Assembly (NCBI GenBank): GCA_937773775.1 | Contig: CALJVL010000013.1 | Location: forward strand, 124,001 to 188,000 | Length of the DNA: 64,000 nt | Direction: 5' to 3' | DNA from: an uncultured Flavobacterium sp. | GTDB lineage: Bacteria; Bacteroidota; Bacteroidia; Flavobacteriales; Flavobacteriaceae | Shown here: positions 1 to 10,337 of the stretch, one piece after another | Numbering within the stretch: the stretch's first letter is position 1 | Layout of the letters: every line of letters starts with the position of its first letter | Made by a program: the position numbers and the translations under genes | The notes under the pieces: generated by a model | The model's input: only the letters and a program-made list of their open reading frames with translations | Told to the model about the DNA's origin: nothing | Database searches by the model: none

Positions 1-2621
1 TTTTTATTTATAATGTTGTGCCTGGTACTACTATTGCAGCCGGCGTGAAAGCTAAATTTTTAAAAGAAATCATTCTAGGTGAATCAGTAGTTGCTGAAAT
101 TACAGCTGTTTTTGCTCTAGAATTGCTGTCACATATGAAAGGGGGAACTTCTGTTGAAGTTTTACTTGATTTGGCTTTAGGTGCTGATGTAGCTATTGCT
201 AAAGAAGCTGCAGCCGTTTTAAAGACACAAGTTTTTCTTTATGAAGCAGATACAGATCGATTAGAAGAGGCGTTCAAAAAAGGGAACGAAATAGTTAAAG
301 ATATTTTAGAGAGTTACGCACAAGCTGAGTTCTTTACGAAATTGCCTGAAATAGCAGAAGAAATTAAGGTGATCACTTATATCGCTGGTGAAGGAGATAT
401 TTCAACTGATTTACTTTCTCCTGGGAATCAAGCACACTCAAGATCAGATCGTGAACTTCATGGTAAATGTTTGATTTCTCCTGAAGCACAAGATGAAATA
501 AAAGCACTAGCAGAAGCGAATACTGATAAGAGCGTTATGTTAATCGCTGAGAGGGGTACTATGGGTGTAGGATCATCAAGAATGTCAGGTGTAAACAACG
601 TGGCGTTATGGACAGGTAAAAAAGCAAGTCCTTATGTTCCATTTATCAACATTGCTCCAATTATTGCTGGTACAAACGGTATTTCGCCTATTTTCCTTAC
701 AACAGTAGGAGTTACAGGTGGAATAGGGATTGATCTTAAAAACTGGGCAAAAAAGTTAGATGCGCAAGAGAATGTTATTTATGATGACGCTGGAGAAGCT
801 ATTCTTGAAGAAGTTTACTCTGTTGCTACAGGAACTGTTCTTACTATTAACACTAAATCGAAGAAACTTTATAGAGGGGAGAAGGAATTGATTGATATTT
901 CTGCATCTTTAACTCCTCAAAAAGTAGAGTTTATTAAAGCTGGTGGATCGTACGCTATTGTATTCGGGAAAAAGCTACAAACATTTGCAGCTAAAACTTT
1001 AAACATAGATATCCCCCAAGTATATGCTGCATCAAAAGAAATTTCTATAGAAGGACAAGGTCTTACTGCAGTAGAAAAAATATTCAATAAAAACGCTGTT
1101 GGAACAACTCCGGGTAAAGTGTTACACGCTGGTTCAGATGTGCGTGTTGAAGTAAATATAGTAGGTTCACAAGATACAACGGGTCTTATGACTTCTCAGG
1201 AATTAGAGTCTATGGCTGCAACTGTGATCTCTCCAATTGTTGATGGTGCTTACCAATCAGGTTGTCATACTGCTTCAGTTTGGGATAATAAGTCAAAAGC
1301 AAATATCCCTAGATTAATGAAGTTTATGAATGACTTTGGGTTGATTACTGCCCGTGACCCAAAAGGAGAATATCTTGCAATGACGGATGTTATTCACAAG
1401 GTACTAAATGACCTTACGGTTGATGATTGGGCAATTACTATTGGTGGTGACTCTCATACAAGAATGTCTAAAGGAGTTGCTTTTGGTGCTGACTCAGGAA
1501 CTGTTGCACTTGCATTGGCTACAGGTGAGGCTTCTATGCCAATCCCGCAATCAGTGAAGGTAACATTCAAAGGGGAGATGAAGGAATATATGGACTTCCG
1601 TGATGTAGTTCATGCTACTCAATCTCAGATGCTTCATCAGTTTAAAGGAGATAACGTTTTCCAAGGTAGGGTTATTGAGGTACATATTGGTACTCTTACA
1701 GCTGACCAATCATTTACATTTACGGATTGGACTGCAGAGATGAAAGCGAAAGCTTCTATCTGTATTTCTGAAGACGCTACTTTGATCGAATCATTAGAGA
1801 TCGCAAAAGGTAGAATCCAGATCATGATTGATAAAGGAATGGATAATAAAACGCAAGTTCTGAAAGGCTTGATTGCTATTGCTGATAAGCGAATAGCAGA
1901 AATCAAATCGGGAGAGAAACCAGCATTGGCTCCAGATGCAGATGCTAAGTATTTTGCTGAAGTTGTCGTTGATCTTGATGTGATTTCAGAGCCAATGATC
2001 GCAGATCCAGATGTAAATAACATTGATGTTTCTAAACGATATACGCACGATACGATTAGACCATTGTCATTTTATGGTGGTGATAAAAAAGTTGATCTTG
2101 GCTTCATTGGTTCCTGTATGGTTCACAAGGGCGACATGAAAATTCTTGCTCAAATGCTTAAGAATATAGATGAGCAACAAGGTAAGGTGGAGTTCAAAGC
2201 GCCACTAGTTGTAGCTCCTCCTACTTACAATATAGTAGATGAGCTTAAAAAGGAAGGTGACTGGGAAATTTTACAAAAATATTCAGGTTTCGAATTTGAT
2301 GATAACGTACCTAAAGCAGTAGCACGTACTTCGTATGAAAAAATGTTGTATTTAGAGCGTCCAGGATGCAACCTATGTATGGGTAATCAGGAAAAAGCAG
2401 CCAAAGGAGATACTGTAATGGCAACATCTACCCGTCTTTTTCAGGGAAGAGTTGTTGAGGATACTGAAGGTAAAAAAGGAGAATCTTTGCTTTCGTCTAC
2501 ACCTGTTGTAGTTTTATCTACAATCTTAGGTAGAACTCCTACTATAGAAGAATATAAAGCTGCTGTAAAAGGGATTAACTTGACTAAATTTGCGCCACCG
2601 CATAAGCAATTAGTTGGATAA
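1..2621 (+). CDS. acnB: Aconitate hydratase B / 2-methylisocitrate dehydratase, 5' end outside window
   Basis: The product interconverts citrate and isocitrate in the TCA cycle; AcnB-type enzymes also act on 2-methylisocitrate. The frame is open to the left edge, so the gene starts before the window; alignment by eye to E. coli AcnB puts the first visible residues near its residue 50. About 870 residues are visible: the N-terminal HEAT-like part, the swivel domain, then the Fe-S domain with GGDSHTRMSKG, the cysteine in GSCMVHKG and the pair in GCNLCMGNQ that ligate the 4Fe-4S cluster. A terminator follows, then a second, different aconitase in the same direction. The call is secure; only the start is missing. 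Confidence 0.96.
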   Translation, partial: FIYNVVPGTTIAAGVKAKFLKEIILGESVVAEITAVFALELLSHMKGGTSVEVLLDLALGADVAIAKEAAAVLKTQVFLYEADTDRLEEAFKKGNEIVKDILESYAQAEFFTKLPEIAEEIKVITYIAGEGDISTDLLSPGNQAHSRSDRELHGKCLISPEAQDEIKALAEANTDKSVMLIAERGTMGVGSSRMSGVNNVALWTGKKASPYVPFINIAPIIAGTNGISPIFLTTVGVTGGIGIDLKNWAKKLDAQENVIYDDAGEAILEEVYSVATGTVLTINTKSKKLYRGEKELIDISASLTPQKVEFIKAGGSYAIVFGKKLQTFAAKTLNIDIPQVYAASKEISIEGQGLTAVEKIFNKNAVGTTPGKVLHAGSDVRVEVNIVGSQDTTGLMTSQELESMAATVISPIVDGAYQSGCHTASVWDNKSKANIPRLMKFMNDFGLITARDPKGEYLAMTDVIHKVLNDLTVDDWAITIGGDSHTRMSKGVAFGADSGTVALALATGEASMPIPQSVKVTFKGEMKEYMDFRDVVHATQSQMLHQFKGDNVFQGRVIEVHIGTLTADQSFTFTDWTAEMKAKASICISEDATLIESLEIAKGRIQIMIDKGMDNKTQVLKGLIAIADKRIAEIKSGEKPALAPDADAKYFAEVVVDLDVISEPMIADPDVNNIDVSKRYTHDTIRPLSFYGGDKKVDLGFIGSCMVHKGDMKILAQMLKNIDEQQGKVEFKAPLVVAPPTYNIVDELKKEGDWEILQKYSGFEFDDNVPKAVARTSYEKMLYLERPGCNLCMGNQEKAAKGDTVMATSTRLFQGRVVEDTEGKKGESLLSSTPVVVLSTILGRTPTIEEYKAAVKGINLTKFAPPHKQLVG

Positions 2622-2651
2622 TTAAAGATTGTCTATTAAATATAGTAAGAA

Positions 2652-2679
2652 GCCTGAGTTATAAACTCGGGCTTTTTTT
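2652..2679 (+). terminator. Rho-independent terminator after acnB
   Basis: A 9-bp stem (GCCTGAGTT / AACTCGGGC, one G-T pair) with a 3-nt loop is followed by seven T. It lies 30 nt after the acnB stop and separates the two aconitase transcripts. Confidence 0.85.
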
Positions 2680-2726
2680 GTATATTGTCATGTTTAAAAT
2701 AGAACAACAAAAAACACCTATATATT

Positions 2727-4991
2727 ATGGCTTTTGATATTGAAATGATTAAAAAAGTGTATAACAACATGGCAACTCGTGTTGATAAAGCACGTGAAAT
2801 TGTGGGGCATCCACTTACTTTGACTGAGAAAATTTTGTACAATCACCTTTGGGATGGCATGCCGTCTAAAACTTTTGCAAGAGGTACTGATTATGTAGAT
2901 TTTTCTCCGGATCGAGTAGCTTGCCAAGATGCAACGGCACAAATGGCATTGTTACAGTTTATGCATGCTGGCAAGTCTCAAGTAGCAGTTCCTACAACGG
3001 TACATTGTGATCACTTGATTCAAGCTAAAATTGATGCTGTTACCGATTTGGCCAGAGCAAAAACCCAAAGTAATGAGGTTTTTGATTTTCTTTCGTCGGT
3101 GTCAAATAAATATGGCATTGGTTTTTGGAAACCGGGAGCTGGAATTATTCACCAAGTAGTTCTTGAGAACTATGCATTCCCAGGTGGAATGATGATTGGT
3201 ACCGATTCACATACTGTAAATGCAGGTGGTTTAGGGATGGTTGCTATTGGTGTAGGTGGTGCTGATGCGGTAGATGTAATGTCAGGAATGGCCTGGGAGC
3301 TTAAATTCCCTAGATTAATCGGAGTTAAATTAACAGGTAAACTTTCAGGTTGGGTAGCTCCAAAAGATGTTATCCTTAAAGTCGCGGGGATTCTTACTGT
3401 AAAAGGAGGAACTGGCGCTATAGTCGAATATTTTGGAGAAGGTGCTACTTCTATGTCTTGTACTGGAAAAGGTACAATTTGTAACATGGGTGCTGAAATT
3501 GGCGCAACCACTTCTACATTTGGATATGATGCCTCTATGGGACGTTATTTGCGTTCTACTAGTAGAACCGATGTGGCAGATGCCGCTGATAAAGTAGCAG
3601 AACACTTAACTGGTGATGCTGAAGTTTACGCTAATCCTGAATTGTATTTTGATCAAGTTATCGAAATTAACCTTTCAGAATTAGAACCACATTTAAACGG
3701 TCCTTTTACGCCAGATTTGGCTACACCAATTTCTAAAATGAAAGAAGCAGCTATCAAAAATAACTGGCCGTTAAAAATCGAAGTAGGTTTGATTGGTTCT
3801 TGCACCAACTCTTCTTATGAAGATATTGCTCGCGCTGCTTCAATAGCCAAACAAGTTACCGACAAAAAATTAAAATTGAAATCAGAATTCACGATCACTC
3901 CAGGTTCTGAAGTGGTTCGTTATACAATCGAGCGTGACGGCTTTATTGATACTTTCGAGAAAATTGGTGCAACAGTCTTTGCAAATGCTTGCGGACCATG
4001 TATCGGTATGTGGGATAGAGAAGGGGCTGATAAAGAAGAGCGCAACACAATCGTTCACTCTTTCAATCGTAACTTTTCTAAGCGTGCTGATGGAAACCCA
4101 AATACATTGGCTTTCGTAGGTTCGCCTGAATTGGTTACAGCTATGGCAATTGCAGGTGATTTATCTTTCAATCCTTTGACTGATACCTTAATAAATGAGG
4201 ATGGCGAAGAGGTGATGTTAGAAGCGCCAACAGGGGACGAATTGCCCAAAAATGGATTTGATGCCAAAGACCCAGGTTTTCAAGCGCCAGCTATCGATGG
4301 TTCAGATGTAGAAGTAACTGTAAGTGAATCTTCAGAACGTTTACAACTATTAGCTCCTTTTGCTCCATGGGATGGAAAAAATATTGTGGGTGCCAAATTG
4401 CTGATCAAAGCATTCGGAAAATGTACAACAGATCACATTTCTATGGCAGGACCATGGTTACGTTTCCGTGGACATTTAGATAATATCTCAAATAATATGT
4501 TGATTGGTGCTATAAATGCATTCAACCAAAAAACAAATATGGTTAAAAATCAATTGACAGGAACCTATGACGCTGTTCCTGCCGTAGCTCGTGCTTACAA
4601 GGCGGCTGGTGTTGCATCTATAGTTGTGGGTGACCATAATTATGGTGAAGGTTCTTCTCGTGAGCATGCTGCAATGGAGCCTCGTTTTTTAGGCGTAAAT
4701 GCGGTATTAGTGAAATCTTTTGCTCGTATTCACGAAACAAACCTTAAAAAACAAGGTTTATTAGGCTTGACATTTGATAATGAAGCGGATTATGATAAAA
4801 TTCAAGAAGATGATACCATCAACTTTACAGATTTAGTTGATTTCGCTCCAGGAAAACCATTGACCATAGAATTCGTTCATGCAGATGGAAGTAAAGATAT
4901 AATCTTAGCTAACCACACCTATAACGAAGGGCAAATTGGTTGGTTCGTTGCCGGTTCAGCATTAAATTTAATCGCTGCGGGTAAAGCATAA
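2727..4991 (+). CDS. acn: Aconitate hydratase, mitochondrial-type
   Basis: This 754-residue protein belongs to the mitochondrial aconitase (ACO2) class rather than to AcnB. Visible motifs are [11 protein letters not shown], the cluster cysteines in GSCTNSS and ACGPCIGMW, and the swivel-domain signature [15 protein letters not shown], with the domains in the order usual for this class. Its function is the citrate/isocitrate step of the TCA cycle, redundant with the acnB just upstream. It starts at an ATG about 105 nt after acnB and ends at its own terminator, so it is probably transcribed separately. No lesions were seen. Confidence 0.96.
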   Translation: MAFDIEMIKKVYNNMATRVDKAREIVGHPLTLTEKILYNHLWDGMPSKTFARGTDYVDFSPDRVACQDATAQMALLQFMHAGKSQVAVPTTVHCDHLIQAKIDAVTDLARAKTQSNEVFDFLSSVSNKYGIGFWKPGAGIIHQVVLENYAFPGGMMIGTDSHTVNAGGLGMVAIGVGGADAVDVMSGMAWELKFPRLIGVKLTGKLSGWVAPKDVILKVAGILTVKGGTGAIVEYFGEGATSMSCTGKGTICNMGAEIGATTSTFGYDASMGRYLRSTSRTDVADAADKVAEHLTGDAEVYANPELYFDQVIEINLSELEPHLNGPFTPDLATPISKMKEAAIKNNWPLKIEVGLIGSCTNSSYEDIARAASIAKQVTDKKLKLKSEFTITPGSEVVRYTIERDGFIDTFEKIGATVFANACGPCIGMWDREGADKEERNTIVHSFNRNFSKRADGNPNTLAFVGSPELVTAMAIAGDLSFNPLTDTLINEDGEEVMLEAPTGDELPKNGFDAKDPGFQAPAIDGSDVEVTVSESSERLQLLAPFAPWDGKNIVGAKLLIKAFGKCTTDHISMAGPWLRFRGHLDNISNNMLIGAINAFNQKTNMVKNQLTGTYDAVPAVARAYKAAGVASIVVGDHNYGEGSSREHAAMEPRFLGVNAVLVKSFARIHETNLKKQGLLGLTFDNEADYDKIQEDDTINFTDLVDFAPGKPLTIEFVHADGSKDIILANHTYNEGQIGWFVAGSALNLIAAGKA

Positions 4992-5040
4992 AACTCAGTT
5001 TCTTTACCATCTATTTGGGACGGAATAATAATACTAAAAA

Positions 5041-5068
5041 CGCACTGTGAAAACAGTGCGTTTTTTTT
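5041..5068 (+). terminator. Rho-independent terminator after the second aconitase
   Basis: A perfect 8-bp stem CGCACTGT / ACAGTGCG with a GAAA loop is followed by eight T. It is 50 nt after the aconitase stop. Confidence 0.92.
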
Positions 5069-5271
5069 ATAATTTCAAATTTGTTAAATTAATTATAAAG
5101 AGTTCTTAAAAAAGTGTGTAATTTATATTTATACGTTAAATTCGCTTTAGTTAATTACTTTTTTTTACTATTTTGGTATCGTAATTTGCTGTTTTTCAAT
5201 AAAATAAAATATTTACTACTGTTAAAAATTAAGTAAATAGGTAATTAGAGTCTGATATTTAAATAGTGTTT

Positions 5272-6696
5272 ATGAGGTACAACAGTTGGGTTTTAGTAAT
5301 CGGTTTTTTATTTAGTTTTAGTGCTTTTTCGCAGGATAAGTTCACAAAGCACATCGTTTCAAAAGGAGAAACCATTTCTAAAATTGCACAACAGTATCAC
5401 GTAAAAGCTAGCTCGATTTTTGAGCTCAATCCAGAGTCTAAAAACGGTATAAAATATAAGTCGGTTTTATTAATTCCGATCAATGCAACTAAATCTAAAG
5501 AAACGAATACTGATTTAGTAACTTCCTACCCTTCAAAAAAGCATGCAGTTCTTCCTAAAGAAACCCTATACGGCATAGCTAAACAATATGGAGTAACTGT
5601 GGAAGATTTGAAAAAAACAAACCCGACTCTTGAAAAATCAGGATTAAGAAAAGGACAAAATATTACTATTCGAGGCAACGGTGTAAATCAAGCTGTAGTT
5701 GTTGCAGAGCAGGAATTGGTAAAAACCAATCAAAACACAACAATTTCTTCACAAGTCACTGTGACAAAAGAGAATTCAGCAGAAAGCTTAGTTCGCGAAA
5801 TCTTACCTAATGAAACTAAGTACGCTATTGCCAAAGAATATGGTATTACGGTAGCTGATTTAGATAGAGCCAATCCAATTTTAGGAACTGATGCCTTAAA
5901 AACTGGTCAAAAAATTACTATTCCCATAAAAGAAGAAAACAACCTCAAGGTACAAGCAGTTAAACAAGAAATCAAAAGCGAGAAAGTAGTAGTGGTTGAA
6001 AATTCAATAGAGTCAAAAACGGATAAATCTGTTACTGAACAATCAGTGATTGATAACAAAATCGTCGAAACAACTGTTATTCGAGAGGTGATGCGTAAAG
6101 AAACAAAATATGGTATTGCAAAAGAATACGGTATTTCAGTAAAAGAACTGGAAAGGCAAAACCCTAAAATTGCCAAATCACTTCCTGTGGGCTATAAGCT
6201 GAATATTCGCAGTCCTAAGTTGGTTTTAACGGAGGAAGCCAAAGAAGAATATGCGAGAAATAATGAACCAGAAAATGTGGGGCCATCTTACAATTTAAAG
6301 CCATTTCAGGGCGTTGATTTCTTGGATCAGTTAGTGTCTGCCGCTTCTGAAAATATAGGAACACGATACCGCATCGGAGGTACTACTAAAGAGGGTTTTG
6401 ATTGTTCCGGATTGATGTGTACTACTTTTGGTTCTTTCGATATTCAATTGCCTAGAACATCCATAGAGCAGTCGCGTTATGGTGTTAAGATAAATAACGA
6501 AGAAGCCCAAAAAGGAGATTTAATTTTCTTTAAGACTAACGGAAGACGGCAGATTAATCATGTTGGGATGGTAGTCGAAGTAAATGACGGTGACATCAAA
6601 TTTATACATGCCTCAGTTGGGGGCGGAGTTATTATTTCGTCGATAAAAGAAAGGTATTACAGCAAAAAATTATCTCAAATCAATCGGGTATTGTAG
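5272..6696 (+). CDS. LysM-repeat NlpC/P60 cell-wall hydrolase
   Basis: This is a secreted protein of about 474 residues. A signal peptide ends near AFSQ; the ATG at 5272 is preferred over the GTG two codons earlier. Four LysM modules follow (roughly residues 23-70, 92-135, 180-225 and 270-310), each with the KGETISKIAQQY / KETKYGIAKEY pattern, separated by low-complexity linkers. The C-terminal NlpC/P60 domain has the catalytic Cys in FDCSG (near residue 377), His in NHVGMVV and a second His in IHAS. Such enzymes cut peptidoglycan stem peptides, with LysM binding the glycan. The role (cell separation or turnover) is inferred from the family. Confidence 0.93.
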   Translation: MRYNSWVLVIGFLFSFSAFSQDKFTKHIVSKGETISKIAQQYHVKASSIFELNPESKNGIKYKSVLLIPINATKSKETNTDLVTSYPSKKHAVLPKETLYGIAKQYGVTVEDLKKTNPTLEKSGLRKGQNITIRGNGVNQAVVVAEQELVKTNQNTTISSQVTVTKENSAESLVREILPNETKYAIAKEYGITVADLDRANPILGTDALKTGQKITIPIKEENNLKVQAVKQEIKSEKVVVVENSIESKTDKSVTEQSVIDNKIVETTVIREVMRKETKYGIAKEYGISVKELERQNPKIAKSLPVGYKLNIRSPKLVLTEEAKEEYARNNEPENVGPSYNLKPFQGVDFLDQLVSAASENIGTRYRIGGTTKEGFDCSGLMCTTFGSFDIQLPRTSIEQSRYGVKINNEEAQKGDLIFFKTNGRRQINHVGMVVEVNDGDIKFIHASVGGGVIISSIKERYYSKKLSQINRVL

Positions 6697-6841
6697 TACT
6701 CTTTAGAAATATGAAGATAGATTTAATAAACGAACTCTCTAACTGATTTATCGAGTTTTTTGCAGTTATTCAAATTTTCCCTCTAATCTATGCTGTTTTT
6801 TGAATTATTTTGTATAAAAAAAGTATTGGGTATTAAATTAA

Positions 6842-6874
6842 AAATCAGCATTTCCAAAGCGGAAATGCTGATTT
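6842..6874. terminator. Bidirectional hairpin between convergent genes
   Basis: A perfect 14-bp stem (starting AAATCAGCATTTCC) with a 5-nt loop lies between the convergent NlpC/P60 and GreA/B-type genes. On the minus strand it is followed by a T-rich tract and sits right after the GreA/B-type stop. Confidence 0.85.
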
Positions 6875-6883
6875 GTTTGTATT

Positions 6884-7261
6884 CTAATAGCGACTTTCAA
6901 CTGTCATAATTTGCAGTTGTTTTTCTCCTTCTTCAAAGTCCCAGTTAATAACATCGCCTACTTTCCAGCCAACTAAAGCAAGCCCCATCTTAGTTAAGAT
7001 GGATTCCGTTTTGTTTCTTCTTTTTGCTTTATCTGGAGCAACAAAAACGTAGGTTTCTTCAAGATCGCTATCTAAGTTTTTAACGGTTACACGTTTGTTT
7101 ATATCGACTACGTCCTCTGGTAAATTCTTTCGGGTTAATTGTTTTGCGTTCTTAAGTTGTAATTTTATAGCCTCCTCTTCTGTAGGAGTTACTTTTTTAC
7201 TTTTAATATGGTCTTTGATTAGATCGAAAATTCCGGTTGTTAAAATAATATTTTGTGACAT
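6884..7261 (-). CDS. GreA/GreB-family transcription factor
   Basis: A 125-residue protein whose C-terminal half carries the FKBP-like GreA/GreB C-terminal domain (about residues 50-125: VTVKNLDSDLEETYVFVAPD ... ILTKMGLALVGWKVGDVINWD). Such proteins bind RNA polymerase near the secondary channel; full GreA rescues backtracked complexes through an N-terminal coiled coil. Here the N-terminal part is short and lacks an obvious full coiled coil, so it may be closer to Rnk-like regulators. The ATG at 7261 (MSQNII) is preferred over one seven codons upstream. Exact function is uncertain. Confidence 0.85.
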   Translation of the reverse strand: MSQNIILTTGIFDLIKDHIKSKKVTPTEEEAIKLQLKNAKQLTRKNLPEDVVDINKRVTVKNLDSDLEETYVFVAPDKAKRRNKTESILTKMGLALVGWKVGDVINWDFEEGEKQLQIMTVESRY

Positions 7262-7282
7262 TTTTCTGTTTCTTAGTACCAA

Positions 7283-7848
7283 TGCTTTTGATGCAGCTTT
7301 TTAATCGGCCCAAACATTAAAAATCAATTTGTCCCTAACGGGATTGCTATTTAATGATAAAAACTGCATTAATGGGCTATTGATGGTTTTAATTTTTTTT
7401 GTAAAAGACATCTGAACGTTTCCCTGCCATCGGTTTGGCAGGGATTATTATATAAAGCCTTTGAAAATTTTCAGAATAAAGTAGTTATGCAGATAGGATG
7501 ATAAAAACCCTATCGCACAAGTGTTTGTGCGAAAAAATAGTGATTTAGTCATTGTTTTTGTTTGAGTAACAAAAATATGAAACTAAATGAACCTAAAAAA
7601 GGATTTGGCCGATGGTTTAATTGAAAATGTCAGGCAGTGAACGGTTGTTTTTCTAATAAGATGAAAAGTAAATTCTTGCAGATGGCTCTTCTGAATCTGG
7701 ATGTTTTTTGAATAAAAAAAACTGCTATTGATAAAGTAGCAGTTCGTTATGATTTATTCGTGAAACGATTTCTATTTGCGATTTAAACGTGCTTTTAACC
7801 TACCGCATAATATGTCGGTACTTTTTGTAGTGAGAAAACAGTGTGTTT
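7283..7848. other. Gene-less region with several hairpins
   Basis: No convincing coding sequence. It holds three strong hairpins: 7421-7444 (9-bp stem TCCCTGCCA), 7514-7531 (7-bp stem CGCACAA) and the terminator at 7720-7744. The first two lack T-tracts on either strand and do not look like ordinary terminators; a small RNA is possible but unsupported otherwise. Confidence 0.4.
7720..7744 (-). terminator. Terminator downstream of the dehydrogenase
   Basis: An 8-bp stem AACTGCTA / TAGCAGTT with a 9-nt loop; on the minus strand it is followed by eight T. It lies about 100 nt past the stop of the minus-strand dehydrogenase gene. Confidence 0.75.
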
Positions 7849-8706
7849 TTATTTTCTCAAACTTTGTATTATCGCCATGACATCTTGATCGCCTAATCCT
7901 TCATATTGTGCCGCTGCATAGCTATCAAATAAAGGTTCGATTAAGGGCGTATTTAATCCCGCTTCTTTTGCTAATCCTAAGTCTTTAACAAGATGTTTAA
8001 GTGCAAATGCTGCAGGGTAGGAGTCTTCTAGAATGGAAGTTGATTTTGTTTTGGTAATCCCGTTTCCACAAGCACCTTCATTGATGATGCTGAGCATGTC
8101 TTCTTTACTTACGCCATTGTTTTCTGCAAAAATAATGGTTTCCGCTAATCCCTGAAGATTAAGTCCTAATAAGTAATTAATGGCCAACTTAGCAGAACTG
8201 GCTACACCGGCAGCGCCCACATGAATTGATATTTTTCCCAATACATCAAAAATGGGTTTGACTTTTTCATAGCTTTCTGCAGTGGATCCAACTAAAATCA
8301 CCAAAGTTCCTTCTTGTGCAGGTTTCACGCTACCGGATACGGGAGCATCAATAAAAGTCACTTCTCTCTTGCTGCAATTGGTTGCTAAATAGCGGGAAGT
8401 TGCAGGAGAGACTGTGCTCATGTTTATAATGATTTTTCCTGGAGACTCTCTATTTAAAAGTCCTGATGGGCCATCAAAAACTTCTTTTACTGCGGCATCA
8501 TCTGACAACATGGTCAAAACCACATCGCAATTTTCCATTAGCTCTTGAAGACTGTTCGCTGGGCTGGCTCCCGCTTCAATCGATTGTGACTCCTTCTTTT
8601 TGGTACGGTTGTGTACCGCCACCTCAAAACCTGCATTTAGTAAGTTTTTAACCATTGGATTTCCCATGTTGCCAAGTCCTATCCATCCTAATTTCAATTT
8701 ATTCAT
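7849..8706 (-). CDS. NAD(P)-dependent beta-hydroxyacid dehydrogenase (3-hydroxyisobutyrate dehydrogenase family)
   Basis: A 285-residue protein with an N-terminal Rossmann fold (GLGNMGNPMVKNLLNAG), the substrate-binding signature FIDAPVSGSVKPAQEG and the catalytic Lys in SAKLAINYLLG, followed by the all-helical C-terminal domain. The family includes 3-hydroxyisobutyrate, tartronate semialdehyde and succinic semialdehyde reductases; the sequence alone does not fix the substrate. It stands alone between gene-poor regions. Confidence 0.93.
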   Translation of the reverse strand: MNKLKLGWIGLGNMGNPMVKNLLNAGFEVAVHNRTKKKESQSIEAGASPANSLQELMENCDVVLTMLSDDAAVKEVFDGPSGLLNRESPGKIIINMSTVSPATSRYLATNCSKREVTFIDAPVSGSVKPAQEGTLVILVGSTAESYEKVKPIFDVLGKISIHVGAAGVASSAKLAINYLLGLNLQGLAETIIFAENNGVSKEDMLSIINEGACGNGITKTKSTSILEDSYPAAFALKHLVKDLGLAKEAGLNTPLIEPLFDSYAAAQYEGLGDQDVMAIIQSLRK

Positions 8707-9165
8707 CTTTTCGTAGTGCTAATTTGTGTTTGTATAAGTCAGGCATAGAATTTTCTTCACTAATTCACATTCGTTAAAGCGTTTCTGTTACCAAGTACTA
8801 AAATACCGTTTATTTTTTGTTTTAGGACTAAAATCATGACATGAAATTAGCCATTAATGCTTTCTCTTTTTTAGCGAATCATAATACGTTTTTATTATAT
8901 CAGTCTTAAGTTAGTCACATTTTGATAAATTGTTTTTGGATTTAGCTAGTGTTACTTTCTTTAACGGGCAAAGTCAATTTTCAAGTTGCTTGTGTGCTTT
9001 ATAGAAATGCTTTGTCTTCATCCTTTGTATCTAATTTAATAGTTAGGTGGCTTTCAGTAAATAGAATTAAAGTAAACTACTCGTTTGGTTAGAAATAAAA
9101 TAGATTATTGTCGACCGCTTGATTTTATTTTGTGATCTTTAGGGTCAAACAAAAAATACAGCATT
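8707..9165. other. Intergenic region, nothing recognised
   Basis: About 460 nt between the divergent dehydrogenase and CDGSH genes with no coding sequence and no strong hairpin. It should contain the promoters of both genes, but no perfect TAnnTTTG box was identified with confidence. Confidence 0.4.
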
Positions 9166-9393
9166 ATGAGCAAGACAAAATTAATAATTAATAGCAACGG
9201 GTCTATAAAAATAGAAGGTGATTTTGAAATTATGGATAGTAAAGGGAACGTTTACGGATTAGAAGGAAGAACCGTATTGGGGGTTTGCCGTTGCGGATTA
9301 TCATCTAGCAAGCCTTTTTGTGATGGTTCACACCGCAACAAATTCGAACATGAGGCAGCCGCATTTGATTTGCCACCCTTGAAAACAAAATAG
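9166..9393 (+). CDS. CDGSH iron-sulfur domain protein
   Basis: A 75-residue protein with the complete mitoNEET-type 2Fe-2S motif: Cys-x-Cys-x2-Ser-x3-Pro-x-Cys-Asp-Gly-Ser-His (CRCGLSSSKPFCDGSH, residues about 43-58), giving three Cys and one His as ligands. Length is typical of single-domain bacterial CDGSH proteins. Probable role in electron or cluster transfer; the partner is unknown. It is the last intact core gene before the accessory island. Confidence 0.93.
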   Translation: MSKTKLIINSNGSIKIEGDFEIMDSKGNVYGLEGRTVLGVCRCGLSSSKPFCDGSHRNKFEHEAAAFDLPPLKTK

Positions 9394-9707
9394 AAGGGCA
9401 TTTTATAGTGTTTTTGTGATCCTAGAAAATGGGAATAAACCTAATGTAACACTGCCGTACTAAACCCATTGGAAAAAAAGTTTTAGGTTTAGAAAATGGT
9501 AGAATCCTGTGCGAGACCGTATTTTTAAGGAGCAGTACTTTTTTAGTGCTGCTTATTTTTGCAAGTGGTTGTAACTTCTCAGAGGCTTTGCTGATTTTTG
9601 GGATTAAATTCAGCTTTGTCTTTCGGATTATCACTTTTAATTTAAATACAATACCCCAATCCGGCAATTCTACTGCAGCCCTCATTATTTTTATAAGCTG
9701 AATTTCT

Positions 9708-10288
9708 CTAAAACATAAACATAACTCCTAATTAAAATGCGCTATTTTTATATGTATTGGCGTAATTTTCGCTGTTAAGGGCGCCGCTGAATCTTTTAAT
9801 ATATCTTACGTCACCAAAAAAACCACCTCTGAACTTATACGAAGCCCCTATTGCTCCACTAAATTCAAAACCGCTACCGTAATCGGTTTGTTCTCCGCCT
9901 ATTCCTTCATTCACTAGAAAATTAAATAATGGACCTGCTTCTATAGATATAGCTTCTGTAAGGTAAATTTTGACTAAAACTGCTAACTGAATATAATCCA
10001 GTTTATATTCTGTTTTTTAGGACCACTTCCAATCATAATTACATAGGCCGATGTGCCTTGTTGAGCATACAATACTTCCGGTTGAATTGAAAATCTATTT
10101 GATAAAGGAATTTCAGCTAATAGGCCTAAATGAATTCCAGTCTTAGTGTTGTTATCCGAAAAACTTTCGGAAGGTGTCATAGTAGCAAAATTAATTCCAG
10201 CCTTGGCAGCAAAAAGGACAGACTCTTGAGCTGTAATTGTTGTTCCAGTAAAAACGATAACCGATAAAATTAGTAATAGTCTTTTCAT
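9708..10288 (-). pseudogene. PorT-like outer-membrane beta-barrel protein, frameshift plus nonsense
   Basis: The first 101 codons encode a signal peptide (MKRLLLILSVIVFTG...) and the start of a small outer-membrane beta-barrel (FAAKAGINFATM, IQPEVLYAQQG). The frame breaks at a run of six A (plus-strand T6 at 10013-10018); adding one A continues as TEYKLDYIQLAVLVK ... SIEAGPLFNFLVN and onward to 9735. A TAA at 9732-9734 stands where CAA would give the usual barrel end FQLGVMFMF, which finishes with a terminal Phe before the stop at 9708. So there are two lesions, one of them not at a homopolymer. The 314 nt from here to the CDGSH gene hold nothing recognisable. Confidence 0.8.
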
Positions 10289-10337
10289 TTTAGGAATTGT
10301 TTATGGTTAGTTAAATTTAAACGCAGAATTTTATATT

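Noticed and set aside
9422..9685. 87-codon open frame on the minus strand after the barrel gene
   Set aside because: Lys/Leu-rich composition without family resemblance or convincing start context; probably chance in a gene-poor stretch.
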